A stretch of DNA of 64,000 nt. It comes from Stenocarpella maydis. Lineage: Eukaryota > Ascomycota > Sordariomycetes > Diaporthales > Diaporthaceae. The DNA lies in assembly GCA_002270565.1 (NCBI GenBank), contig NQMI01000011.1:415055-479054 (forward strand), written 5' to 3'. The translations under genes and the position numbers were made by a program. The notes under the pieces were generated by a model, which saw nothing but the letters and a program-made list of their open reading frames with translations, had not been told where the DNA came from and searched no databases. Below are positions 11,693-21,907 of this stretch, one piece after another; the stretch's first letter is position 1; each line of letters opens with the position of its first letter.

Positions 11693-13858
11693 GTGCTGGG
11701 ATATGCCATGCTCCACCCTGCTGGCTGCTTGGCTCTTTTGGTCCTTTTGCACGATCCCACAATTCCACATTTCATCTACTTCGCGAATCCGACGACGTCT
11801 GCACCCGCTTCTTTCTTATCAGCCGTCAACTTTACTTGTCTGGGCCAAGCCTGCCATCTCCCCAAGCAACGGTCTTGGCCCTCATCGGCAGGCCCTTGGC
11901 GTGGTCGTTCATCACGATGCGACACACAGCCGGCGACGGCGTCAAACGGGGTGAGTCGCAACAGCCACGGGCCCCATTCCTGACTGCTCAGCCAGACCCT
12001 TTCTCCGGCCTCATCAAGGTCCACCGCCGGTGCTGTGCTGGTCACCTGCCCAATGATGGCACCGAGCACAACTGCCGCTTTCTGTTGGTCAAACTCTTCG
12101 CACCTAGCTCACTGCACTCCTGCGGCTCAGCAGCGCCCACCCAACACCCAGAGGGCGCACGCCGTGTCGATTTGTCCAGAATACGGAGCTGGGGCCACAT
12201 GCCAACCCCGATACAACCCTAGAGAATCCACCCGCCCGATCCTTCTGCGGCCTCTGGCCTCACTCACCCTGCTCGACTGTGACCCTCATGAGATGAATGC
12301 ATGCACCGAGTTGCGCTGCATGAAATTCACTCGTGTCAGATGGACTCGTCCTGGTCTGCCGTGGACGGGTGATTGCTTTGCAAGCCAATGGCTGACGTCT
12401 TCATGGCCCCTCTGCTCTACTCCGTACACAGTACCCCCTACGACGAGAGCTTGTCTCTGGCTGAGCCTAGCGAGCTCCACCGGTAGGGCTGCTTCAAACA
12501 CCACACCCACAGGGTCGGGAAGCCGGAGAGTGATCGAGCAGTCTGTCTAGACTTGGACGACGTCACACCAAATGGGAGAACCAAAGGGGGGCAGAAAGGT
12601 CACGACTGCCCAATGCCTCACACCATGAGATCTACAGGGCTGCCTTGGGTCATGCAGGTCTGACAAGCCACTCATGGGTCGATGATGATGGCTGTTTGGT
12701 GCACCTGAGACCGCACTCGCAGTCGCATTGCAGCGACTTGGGAAACACAAGACCGCAACCTAGAGGGGGGTGGCACCTGAGACGAGGACCAGGCGGATCG
12801 GCTCAAAATACCGGTACCTGATTTAAAGATACGCAGTGGGGCGGCCAGCACACCCAGCCAAGGCCATCATTTCGACGTTCCAGGTTTTCTGGTGATGCAA
12901 GCCGTGACGAGTCCAACAAACACGTGCAGCATACTCGGAACCAACAGAAATGTCGCAGCCTGAGGCCCGGCGAGTCGAGATATGCAAGGCAGCATCTTGG
13001 CCGTGGAAACCACGCACTCGAGACTCGTCGACCTCGCAGGCTGCCCGATTCTCTGGACGCTGAGTGGCCAGGGGCCCAGACGTGCCCAGTTCGCGGGTGG
13101 GGTGGATGCTGCTCTAGTACATGTAGGTCGTCACAACGTCTCGTAGGGCTGATGATGATGAGCGAATTAGCCGGGCCAGGAACCATTCCCCCGTTGCACA
13201 TGCAAGAACCCAAGCTAAGGACGTGTGCGTTCATCAAAGCTCTTGGGGGCGCCATGGGAGGGTGTTTGCGTACTTGGCAAGAGATTGCGCACAGGTCGGC
13301 CTCACCCCGGCTTGGCGGGCGGGCTGGAACGCTGGTGACGAGGCTCTGTTGTCGGGTAAGATTGTTCTCTGGTGACCAGAACGCTCTCGTTAGACAGTGC
13401 AGTCCTACGAAGCAGATGCCCCATCATTTGTTATTACAGAACTTTAATTAAAGCCACTAACGTTACTGCCAGCATGAGGCCACGCCTCCCAGCCCTCTAT
13501 ACCACCAGCAGCCTTGGTTGAAGAATATTAATCAACTCAGCAGGCTGCTGAGCAATACGTTAACGCGGCCTCAGTCTCCTTGTGCTCAACTCGATCAAGT
13601 TCCATCCGGAGCTATTTATTCGTAAGCGAGTTTCAAGCTCCATTGCAATTTCTAATCTTTATTTAGTGTTGACTTGTAGATTGTCCTACAGCTAGGTATT
13701 CTGAAAGTCTAGCTGGAAGAAAGGGATTTCATAGTATTATCTTCCATTAGGGGAGAAAGGGGGGGAAAGGCATGTAGCCAGTGAAGCAAGGTGCCTTCCA
13801 TTTCTTGTGCCACTGTTCCCGTAGTTGTTTTGTTTAGTTTTGTATGGTTTTTTGGGGG

Positions 13859-13880
13859 TTTTTTTTTTTTTTTTTTTTTT
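13859..13880. repeat. T22 homopolymer in an AT-rich patch
   Basis: A run of 22 T preceded by GTTTTTTGGGGG. It lies in AT-rich DNA between the C2H2 gene and the Cys-rich small gene. Confidence 0.9.
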
Positions 13881-14077
13881 GAAAACAAAATTGTAATTTA
13901 TACCTTTTGTCTTTTCAGTCTCCCTCATTTCTTTGTTGAAAACACGTAACAGATGCAAGACATTATCCGTGTTCCCTCACTTGAGGTGCATCAACACTTA
14001 GCTTGTGTTCTACCCCTGACTTACCATTGATCTCTCTCTCTCATCTCCGTGTCTTTCTTGCACGGGGGAACGGGCAC

Positions 14078-14569
14078 CTACCACTTGTCGAAATGCCACG
14101 GGGCGCGGCCGTATTCATCCGGCGACACACAGCGCGGGTCCATGTGTCCGGGCTCGACCGGCGAGACATGGCCGGCGCACCTCAGGGCCGAAGGCGGGAG
14201 GTCGGTAGCCACCGTGGGGCGGTGGCGAGGACGCGCCGAGGCGACCAGCCTGACCGCGGGCGGAGGCTGGAGGCTGAAGCGCGGCAGGGCGGCAAACGCG
14301 CTGTTCAGCACGGGGTCGATGTAGGAGTCGGTTGGCGCGGTGCGCATCAGCGTGGTCTCGCGCCCCCGTGCCCTGCGGCTCGCCTCGTGCCTCTCCCTCT
14401 CGTGGCAGGGTTTGCAAGTGCCGCAGGCCAACTTTCGGGTTATTCCAGAGCAAGACGTTGGCCTGAAAGGGGGGAAGCAGAAAAGGCCGGCGGTCCTCTT
14501 TTGCTTACAGCTCACTTTCTCCGTGTGCTTGTGACCACACCGAGTGTAAGTTGTGATGGTAGAACACAT
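14078..14569 (-). CDS. Small Cys/His-rich hypothetical protein
   Basis: A 163-residue frame from the ATG at 14569 (an earlier in-frame ATG at 14632 looks less likely). The N-terminus MCSTITTYTRCGHKHTEKVSC has the Cys-Gly-His pattern seen at the start of many small fungal hypothetical proteins. Further Cys pairs (LACGTCKPC) could bind zinc. The remainder is Arg/Pro-rich and may be disordered. A GTAAGC...TTTCAG pair at about 14515-14470 looks like an intron but is 46 nt long. Removing it would end the protein after about 26 residues, so I kept the unspliced frame. The function is unknown, and the gene model is tentative. Confidence 0.45.
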   Translation of the reverse strand: MCSTITTYTRCGHKHTEKVSCKQKRTAGLFCFPPFRPTSCSGITRKLACGTCKPCHERERHEASRRARGRETTLMRTAPTDSYIDPVLNSAFAALPRFSLQPPPAVRLVASARPRHRPTVATDLPPSALRCAGHVSPVEPGHMDPRCVSPDEYGRAPWHFDKW

Positions 14570-15024
14570 GGTAGCAGATCTGGTTTTGCCTTGCCTTGTG
14601 CGTCGAAATTGGTGTAGATGGCAGATGGCCAAACTCCAGTGGTGTGTTTTCTGTATATCCGTTAGATCTGCCGTGTTACCATCCCAGAAAAAGTGCAGGT
14701 GTCGTCATCTCATCCATAACCAGTGTCTTATGAGAGACGGTGGCATTATGTATACATATCCCCTTTGTAATGGCCCGCCTTTGCCCAGGATTTCAAACGA
14801 GGCCTTTGTTGAGGCCGGACTACAAACCTACCTTATGCTCACCAACAACAAAAATGGGATCAGTCCGCACAATCCCCTGGTCGACGGCCCGGCCGCTATC
14901 CCAAGAAAGCTGTTGTCCTGAGGGCGGCTGATAGCTTTGTCCAACTCTCAGTCAACAAAGACGTTGGGCATGGCCCTGTAGTCGCCTTTGAGCTTGTGGT
15001 GTTGAAAATCCCGGGAGTTTCCAG
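14570..15024. other. Intergenic spacer between two divergent hypothetical genes
   Basis: About 455 bp with no coding signal. If both neighbours are real, this is a shared divergent promoter. Confidence 0.4.
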
Positions 15025-16227
15025 TTGCGCATGGGAAAAAAGACACCGGAGGTTTTGCATTTTTCTCCTGAGCACGCACGCCGCCCATCAACAAGCCGAC
15101 GAACTGTCATCAGCACTCTTGGAACCATCGAGCCCATAGACATGTCCCTCTCTTCTTGTATTGGAAAGAGACGGGGAAACGGCCAGCGCGAGGCCCAGGC
15201 CGCCTCGAGGTCCCCGATACCCTGGACCCCCAGCCCACACGGCCAGCCCGAGAGCGAGCGGCTCATCGCCGGCGACGCAACCGCAGCCTCTGACCTCAGC
15301 TCCCTCATCACGCGGGCCGGGGCCACCTCCGCCCGTGTCCCGCACCTCAACTTTACGGGCGTCGTGGCCACGGGCGAGCTGCTCCGCGGCCCGACCGAGG
15401 TGGCCATCAGCCACCTGGCTGTGGAACAAGCTGCTGCCCGGCGCCGGTCGCGGGCGGCAAGGCCGTGGGGCTTCGGGCCCCTCTTCTTCTCCAACGCGTC
15501 GCTCATAGGTGAGGACTTCGAGCAGAGCGTCCTGGGTGTGCACGGCCAGGACAAGACGAGGCCCGTCCGCGCCGGACGCATTGAGCCACGTCGCGGTGCC
15601 CCCTGCCCTGGTCACTGGAAGCTCGTCTACTGCTCAGAACAGGGCTGCAGCGCCGCGCACCCCCGGCACGAGACCCCCCAGAGCCGTCCTCTTACCGCTG
15701 AAGACGTGGAGAGGATTTCCAACCGGCCAGATCCCATACCGTTCCAGGCTGCGCAGAGAGTAGTGAGTATCACCCCGAGCCTCGAACAAGAGCTGGACGC
15801 CCGGGACGAGGAAGGCGACGAGTTCGACTTTGGCGCCTATCTGCGTGACTACGCCGAGTATGAGCAAGCGCTCTGCGAGATAACTACCATCGCGGCCCGG
15901 GCCGGGAGCCCAAGGCTGATCTCCCTGGGCCGCGGGCATGAGGCTGTAGGCGCAGAGGCCGTAGGCGCAGAGGCCGTAGGCGCAGAGGCCGTAAGCGTAG
16001 TGGCTGTAGGTGCTTCCCTGGAGCTGAGGCGTCACCCGACCGACGAGCTGAGGTGGTCGACCAAGCCTCAGGCTGGCTGCCCCAGGGGGCTCGCAGAGGC
16101 TCTAAGAGAACAAAGGCTTCCACAGCCCTCCCGTCTCTCCTTGATGGCGCCGCCGTCGGGTCCGCCCTCCATACCACTGCCTCCCAGCCCTCCATCAACT
16201 GTCACTCCCTTCGTGTCAACTGTTTAG
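15025..16227 (+). CDS. Hypothetical protein with tandem EAVGA repeats
   Basis: A 400-codon intronless frame. Between 15160 and 15930 the third codon positions are strongly G/C biased, as in the surrounding true genes, which supports coding. No known domain is recognised. Visible features are a motif VPHLNFTGVVATGELLRGP near residue 110, an acidic segment DARDEEGDEFDFGAYLRDYAEYEQAL (about 255-280), and five degenerate copies of a 15-bp unit encoding EAVGA at residues about 306-330. The tail is Pro/Ser-rich. The start could instead be the ATG at 15142 (MSLSSCIG). It may be a lineage-specific gene of accessory character. Undetected introns are possible, especially in the low-complexity ends. Confidence 0.5.
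   Translation: MRMGKKTPEVLHFSPEHARRPSTSRRTVISTLGTIEPIDMSLSSCIGKRRGNGQREAQAASRSPIPWTPSPHGQPESERLIAGDATAASDLSSLITRAGATSARVPHLNFTGVVATGELLRGPTEVAISHLAVEQAAARRRSRAARPWGFGPLFFSNASLIGEDFEQSVLGVHGQDKTRPVRAGRIEPRRGAPCPGHWKLVYCSEQGCSAAHPRHETPQSRPLTAEDVERISNRPDPIPFQAAQRVVSITPSLEQELDARDEEGDEFDFGAYLRDYAEYEQALCEITTIAARAGSPRLISLGRGHEAVGAEAVGAEAVGAEAVSVVAVGASLELRRHPTDELRWSTKPQAGCPRGLAEALREQRLPQPSRLSLMAPPSGPPSIPLPPSPPSTVTPFVSTV
15940..16014 (+). repeat. 15-bp in-frame minisatellite (five copies)
   Basis: Consecutive copies of GAGGCCGTAGGCGCA with drift in the first, fourth and fifth. The unit is five codons (Glu-Ala-Val-Gly-Ala), so copy-number change would keep frame. Confidence 0.9.
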
Positions 16228-16832
16228 TAATTCCTTTGTGAGACAAGGTTAGATAACCTACAGGTTAATACACACAATCAGACGTGAAATATGTAGAAGC
16301 TGTTCCCCCAAGACCAAGTTATTGTACGACATTTAGTGGGGTGCAAATTTCAAACGCATTCTTAACTTGAAATGTTGTTCGAGTCTCCTTGGCGCAGTCA
16401 TGACCACCATCGCGCATCCGCCGCCGCAACGAGCCGTCTTCAAGAGTGGTGGCATTTGCCTCGTCGATGGACCAATAAGGATGCGCAGCAAAAGGTCTCC
16501 CCAGGCTTTCCACTGCTCTCCCGATGATCACGGGCATAGGGAACCGGAATGGTTGATGATCAGTGGGTTTTTGCTGTACCAACGGGCATCCTAAATCTGT
16601 ATCTTATATTCCCCCCGAGCAACTCCTTGAAACCATTGACCGAAGCAGAGAGGCCCATCTGAGTACCCGTTTTACCACCTGCAAGACTGAGGGCGTCCAA
16701 AAGCCCACTTGTTCCATGTGCCGATTGTGAGAACCATAAAGGCCAATCATCTGCTGAAATCTTACACGGACGCCCAATATCCGATTATCCTTCCCAGCCT
16801 CAAGGCTTGAGACAATATCCATCACTCGTCCC
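16228..16832. other. Intergenic, 3' of Pmt4
   Basis: About 600 bp between the convergent ends of the EAVGA-repeat gene and Pmt4. No coding signal was found. Confidence 0.6.
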
Positions 16833-19268
16833 CTACTTTGCGAAGTGCAGGTCGTAACCGAGCCACTTCCTCCTCAGGACTTGGTCGACGCTAAGACCAG
16901 GGTAACCATATGTCAGAGGCAGGAAGAAGTACCAGCCAAACGCCGCCAGAGCCAGAATGACCACACACGCAACCCACGCGCTGAACATGCTCTGTCCGGC
17001 GAATCGCTCACGAGCCGAGATATGCCTCCTTGGCCCGGACTTCTTGCCACCCTTGATAGTTTCAGGGGACTCCTCGGTGGTATCCGCGTTGAAGACGAAC
17101 TCAAGCAGAGCACCCGTGACGAGGGTGGAGGCGAGATGAGCAGGGAGATAGTGGTGCAGGAACAGCTGACGGCCCATGACATAGAACGGGAAGTAGTGGG
17201 TCGCCCATGCCAAGAAGAAGAAGCCAGTCGAGTTGTATAAACGAGATCGGGTTCCTATGGAAGGTCAGCCAAGTGTGGATAGGTGTGCAAGTGCCGGCCC
17301 TCTACTCACTGTGATCTAAAGCATCAACACCCCGCCTGAGAGAGAATTGGTCCGCCGCGACGATGCCGGCGTAGACCGCAAGCAAGCTGCTTGCAATCCA
17401 CCAGCCGACAGGATTACCTAGGAAGTAGATTTGTTGACGGGTGTCATTCTGGGTCCAGAAACTGACACCTCGGAGCAGGAATGGCCACTGGTAGGGCTGC
17501 GAGGCGTACGGGTGGCTGCTGGTCAACTGGTTGTTGTGCCAGAACATGGACCGCTGAAGCTCGAACCACTTCCTCAGGAATGGCAGGGTCTTCACCTTGC
17601 GCTCAGGCTTCTCCCTCCGCTTGTCATCTGCGGGCAGGGACGGTATATCCTCGACAAGCCACACATTGGAACTTGGCGCGATCTGCTTGTTGCCATTGAT
17701 TTCCTGCTGTTTATGGCCCCATTCTGGGAGGGGTGTCGTATGGGTCCACATGGCGACTTTGCTGGGGTTGTGGATGAACTTGAAGTGGCTTGAAATGCTC
17801 TTGAACTCCTGGTTCTTTTTCCCACCTTCGATACGGATCTCGAACAGGGTATCTTGCAGCCTTTCGCCGTACGCATCCGTCAAGGAGACTGTTGTGAACT
17901 CCTGGTTGGTAGGGTAATACGGCGATGCAACATCATGTGACAGAAGTATAGTGTCTGTGACGATGTGGCGGAGGCGCACAAGGTCGTGGTTCTTGACCGC
18001 GTGGCCCAGCTTTTGATCGTCTTCCACCGGGATAATCTGCCAGTAGTTGTTTGTGTCATTGTACGGATATCCAGTGACCTGCTGGCCCTGACTGGAAACC
18101 CTGCCGTCGTCGTACCGCAGAGGGTAGCGGTCCTCGTGACTGTGAAGGTACGTCTTCGTCTCCTTGTGCCTGATGGTGATCGTGTCGTAGTAGTTCACAG
18201 TGACCGCGCTTGACAGCATAACGTTGTCGCTCAGGGTCTCCTGGAACTCGGGGGTCATAAAGTCGTCGCCCGGCCCGGATCGGGTCAGGACCGCAAAGTG
18301 CACCTGGAACCAAAAGAGGTAGAAAATGAAGGGCATGACAATCAGCCCAAACGCTCGTGCCGCAAAGTGCTTTCCAAATTCGGGCATGCTCAGGGCTCCG
18401 CCGGGGCGCTTGACATCCAGCAAGTCCCACAAATCGATGGCCACAGCAGAACCAATGGTGACGAATGCGAACAGACCGACATATTTGGTGGAAATGTCGC
18501 AGGAGAGGGCGAATCCAGTCAGGATAAGCCACTTCCACCACTTCCTCGAGAAGGGCTCATGGCGAAGCTTGTAGAACTTGATGTAGGCCAGCAGGCTGCA
18601 GGCCATTGCCAGGACAAGTGTAGCGTCCAGCAGAATCAGGCGCGTCTGGCCAATGTGGGCATTGTCGAGAAGGACAAGGCCAGCAGCCACAACGCATGCG
18701 GGGAGGCTGTAGCCAGACTCCCACATGATCATGTAGGTGACAGAGACTGTCAGGGCACCGAGGATCGCTGGCAGGGAACGGAAGGCCACGAACGGAACTT
18801 TATTCGCAACGTACGAGTCGCCGATGTTCTCGAAGTGGAAGTGCCCATCGTAGCCAACCAGCCATCCCATAAAGGCGAAGAGAAGCTTTCCGAAGGGCGG
18901 GTGCACGTCGAAGAAGTAGGTCCGTTCAAGGTAGTACGAGGCAAACTGGAGGCAAGTATCAGTCAGTAAGGGTTCGCTACAGAAGCGCAGGAGCGTGTAG
19001 CTTAGGTGGTGCATACCTTGCCGAAGTGGACCTCGTCGAATACGACCTCACTCGGGTGGCTGATGCCCCAGAACCTTGTGATAAAGGCGAGGGTGGTGAT
19101 GACCGCAAGAGCAATCTTGTACTGCAGGTCAGAGTTGTTGGTCGGTGCGTTGGCCTTGAGGAGCTTGTCGATCTCGGTATCGTCGGCTGTCGAGGCCGCT
19201 CCGTTCTTCTTGGAGCCGGCCACATTCCTCTGGCGCAAGCCCTCCTTGGAAGACGAGCTCGAGGCCAT
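16833..19268 (-). CDS. pmt4: Protein O-mannosyltransferase, Pmt4 type
   Basis: Dolichyl-phosphate-mannose:protein mannosyltransferase of the ER membrane, which starts O-mannosylation of secretory and wall proteins. Three exons are inferred: 19268-19017, 18945-17310 and 17254-16833, giving 769 residues, close to yeast Pmt4. The joins restore FDEVHFGK|FASYYLERTYFFDVHPP and DH|RTRSRLYNSTGFFFLAWATHYFPF. Residues about 51-69 form the first membrane helix, and the Asp-Glu of FDEVHFGK is the family catalytic motif. Three MIR repeats span about 332-512. Multiple helices follow, including the C-terminal HYLPAHLAS region. The sequence HNNQLTSSHPYASQP...GVSFWTQN distinguishes Pmt4 from the Pmt1 and Pmt2 subfamilies. 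Pmt4 usually acts as a homodimer on membrane-anchored substrates with Ser/Thr-rich stalks. The Kelch-like and GPI proteins in this window would be typical kinds of client (inference). Confidence 0.95.
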
Positions 19269-20384
19269 GATGGGCCTAGGTTAGGGGGGGGGACTGGAAG
19301 GACAAACAAAATGTCAGTTCCTGGGCTGAGATGTCCCCGTGTGTGAAGGAGGTGGTGTAAGAAGGACGAGGTTCATGGGAGCACCTCAGTAACAGCTGGC
19401 AGGATCTGGAAGGTACAGGCACTGCGGTCGCGACCAACCAATGGCTGGGCAAGGGGGGCAACTAACAGCAGGCAGGATGCAAGGGGTAGGCTTGGGGCCG
19501 AGGCTTACTACGTGCACAGGAAAACGGTAGACCAGGTCAAAGGGGGAGGCAGTGGGGAGATGCCACTAATGAGCGTGTAGAAGGGAAGGGGTTCGTCAAG
19601 GAACCATGGGAGGAGTGGAAAGGTCGAAATTGTTGATAACCAGCCCTGCCGTCGGGTGAATTAAGTGCATCTGATGAGAATTGCTGGAAGGCGGCGTCCC
19701 AAGTCAATTAAGGGCGGCGCAACCTTGTTTAATTTTAGACGACCAAGAAGAGAAGACGACAGCTTGGCATCAACCTGGCTTGCCCATCCCCCCGTCGTCA
19801 GCTCCCTTCTGAGCCTGAAACGAGAAACATGGCCCAAGCTCCACCGATTAGATAAGGGGCAGATGGGGAGCTACCGTAGATCAGGTAGTAGATCAGGTAC
19901 GTGCAATTACATAGTAGCAATTAAGGGTGGCCCCAGCCCACAGCCGTACGCACTCCCTTTCACTTGGAATATTCACAGCATCAATACAACTGTAGCTCCA
20001 AATAGATTCCGGCCGTGTTATCTTGCCTCTTGGTATTATTTAGCTGCGTTCTGTATACATGCTCAGAACTTGGCAAGGAAACATCACGTGCTCGCTTCTT
20101 ATATCGCTTCTCTGGACGCAGCAGACGTTCGAAGAACGGAAGGGACTTCACCCTCGTACCAGCTCAAGGCAACCCGTGGTTTGGACGAGGGCTGCTGGCC
20201 TTCATTCTGATTTGGAGCCAATTTTTTGGTCTTCTTCTTTTTTTCTTTTTGTTGGCTGGGTCACGTATACATATACGATGGGGTTGTTGGGTTGATTCGC
20301 TTCTATTTAGGAAGTATTGGTGTTGTGGGCGAAGCCCGTACCACACCTGGGTACACTATATACTGGTCTACGCTGACTAAGCTT

Positions 20385-20399
20385 GTGCTGAGTCAGCAC
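20385..20399. promoter_or_regulatory. Palindrome containing TGAGTCA (Gcn4/CPC1-type site)
   Basis: GTGCTGAGTCAGCAC has perfect 7-base arms about a central G, and its core TGAGTCA is the classic bZIP (Gcn4, fungal CPC1/CpcA) recognition sequence. It sits about 490 bp upstream of the RidA start codon. RidA clears reactive enamines made by threonine dehydratase in isoleucine synthesis, so amino-acid control is plausible but inferred. Confidence 0.5.
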
Positions 20400-20405
20400 G
20401 CTTGC

Positions 20406-20435
20406 GCAGTGTGCACTTGTGCAGTTGCACACTGC
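20406..20435. repeat. Perfect 10-bp inverted repeat
   Basis: GCAGTGTGCA and its exact reverse complement TGCACACTGC are separated by 10 bases. It lies 6 bp beyond the TGAGTCA palindrome and just before the pyrimidine tract. It could be a protein-binding dyad or a cruciform former; it is not followed by a terminator-like context that would make sense here. Confidence 0.85.
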
Positions 20436-20445
20436 TATTCCCACA

Positions 20446-20529
20446 CTTTTTTTCTTTTCTTTTCTTTTTCTTTTTCTTTTTCTTTTTCTTTTTCTTTTTC
20501 TTTCTTTTCTTTTCTTTTTTTATTTTTTA
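20446..20529. repeat. Pyrimidine tract, mainly (CTTTTT)n
   Basis: About 84 bases of almost pure T/C on the plus strand with CTTTTT and CTTTT periods, about 360 bp upstream of the RidA start. CT-rich tracts are common near fungal transcription starts. Confidence 0.9.
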
Positions 20530-20887
20530 TCTGTGAGGGTTGAGTGAGGCCTGGCGAGCTTGGATACATATGCTGGATAGGTACACTATTTTGGTGGCTG
20601 CATGCTTGCCTATTCTCTAGCTCGCGCTTGCTCCGATTGCACCAGGGCTATCAGTTGCTTGGCCCTCTTGTCCGAAGAACGGAGATGCACGCTTCCCAAT
20701 AACAAAACACCGCATGACACGGCATCAATTAAAGACACTTTGACTCATCCCCTCTCCTCAAATGCTTCCAGTGCGCCGACTTGCAAGAACCTCACTCTCG
20801 TCACCTCTTGTGAGATCGTTGACAGCAGTAGCACCCCGCCGCGCCCCATTCTTCAGCTCCTCCATCCGCCGAGCTTCAACCACTAAA

Positions 20888-21442
20888 ATGGATATCGTCT
20901 TCACCAAGGATGCTGCACCGCGTTGGTGACCTCTCCCCCACATACTCCTCAATTGGATCTCACTGACCCTCTGGAAACAGCTGCCGGGCCTTATGTGCGT
21001 TGGCTATCTACCTCGAGGGCAGGATAATGCCTATCTCACTAAGACGTCCTACCCTATTGTAGTCTCAGGCCATCAAGACCCCCACGGCCATCTACTGCTC
21101 GGGCCAGATCCACTTCGACGCCGAGGGCAACCTGATCCAGGGCACCATCCAGGAGAAGACCGCTGCCTGCATCCGCAACCTCAAGGCCGTCCTCATTGCC
21201 GCTGGCTCTGACATCAACAAGGTCGTTAAGGTCAACATCTTCCTCAACGACATGAACGATTTTGCTGTGCGTTTGGCTATCTGATCCGCCCAGTGGCTAC
21301 CAAGCTGACCTTTTACCCTCCCCAGGCCATGAACGAGGAGTACAGCAAGTGGTTCACCCACAAGCCTGCCCGCAGCTGTGTTGCCGTCAAGACGCTTCCC
21401 AAGAACGCTGACGTCGAGATTGAGGCTATTGCGCTGCCTTGA
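20888..21442 (+). CDS. RidA/YjgF/Hmf1 enamine-imine deaminase
   Basis: Hydrolyses reactive 2-aminoacrylate-type enamines and imines released by PLP enzymes. Four exons are inferred: 20888-20921 (34 nt), 20981-20994 (14 nt micro-exon), 21063-21266 and 21326-21442, giving 122 residues. Splicing restores [26 protein letters not shown], the family N-terminal signature. The conserved Arg that binds substrate carboxylate is in [12 protein letters not shown], and EIEAIALP closes the protein. No mitochondrial presequence is visible, so it resembles the cytosolic (Hmf1) rather than the mitochondrial (Mmf1) paralogue. The first donor (GTTGGT) is weak, but the family sequence requires it. The upstream TGAGTCA palindrome hints at control by amino-acid supply. 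Confidence 0.93.
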
Positions 21443-21907
21443 GTTCGTGCCTGTCGGTTAGACACCCCTGCGGTGGAAGACAACTCGACGTGCAAGCCTA
21501 TGGGGATGTCAGGAAGCACAGATAGATTGTAATCAAACAATATGAAGCTGACGAGCTCATTGTCAGGGGACGCATTCCGTCCCTCACACGTGACCCGTAG
21601 CGAAAGTGCTGCCTGTATCTATATCCCACCATAGACTTGAGAATTCAACCCAGCTCAGTATGGACCACCCCAAGCTAGGTGAAGGTGAGCCTCAGATAAG
21701 TCTGCCCGCGTCTTGATGCACCAGGTATGAGGCGAGTGACTTGCACGGCATGGGAACACCAGCATCAAAACGGCCACCATGGACCAGCCTTGGGGGTGGT
21801 ATGTGCAGTGGGCATCGAAGATTGGAACCATGAGATATTTGACATGTGAGACGAGCGAAAAAATATTTCCCCGGCTGCCGCCAGGGGTTACTTTTCTGTT
21901 CAAGTCC
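21443..21907. other. Intergenic, convergent 3' ends
   Basis: About 465 bp between RidA and the small membrane protein gene. No coding signal was found. Confidence 0.6.

Larger units (their letters stand above)
9801..14077. other. Long intergenic region upstream of the C2H2 gene
   Basis: About 4.3 kb. The first 1.3 kb (9801-11100) is rich in C-runs on the minus strand and CT tracts, including a (CT)n run near 10979-10992. It probably contains the promoter and 5' UTR of the C2H2 gene. Beyond it lie a GGAGCT hexamer repeat, two copies of the 9-mer TACTCCGTA (11413 and 12418), and an AT-rich stretch at 13400-13990 with a 22-T homopolymer. Many short frames occur, none with a family signature. 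Confidence 0.5.
19269..20887. other. Divergent intergenic region Pmt4 / RidA
   Basis: About 1.6 kb shared by the two divergent 5' ends. It contains a 15-bp AP-1/Gcn4-like palindrome (20385), a perfect 10-bp inverted repeat (20406-20435) and a long pyrimidine tract (20446-20529), all on the RidA side. No gene was seen. Confidence 0.6.

Noticed and set aside
13400..13990. AT-rich patch with T22 considered as a retroelement poly(A) tail or RIP-mutated repeat
   Set aside because: No target-site duplication, coding remnant or inverted ends are visible by eye; a dinucleotide RIP-index calculation would be needed.
14470..14515. GTAAGC...TTTCAG intron in the small Cys-rich gene
   Set aside because: 46 nt, so splicing shifts frame and stops the protein after about 26 residues; the unspliced frame keeps the Cys pairs.
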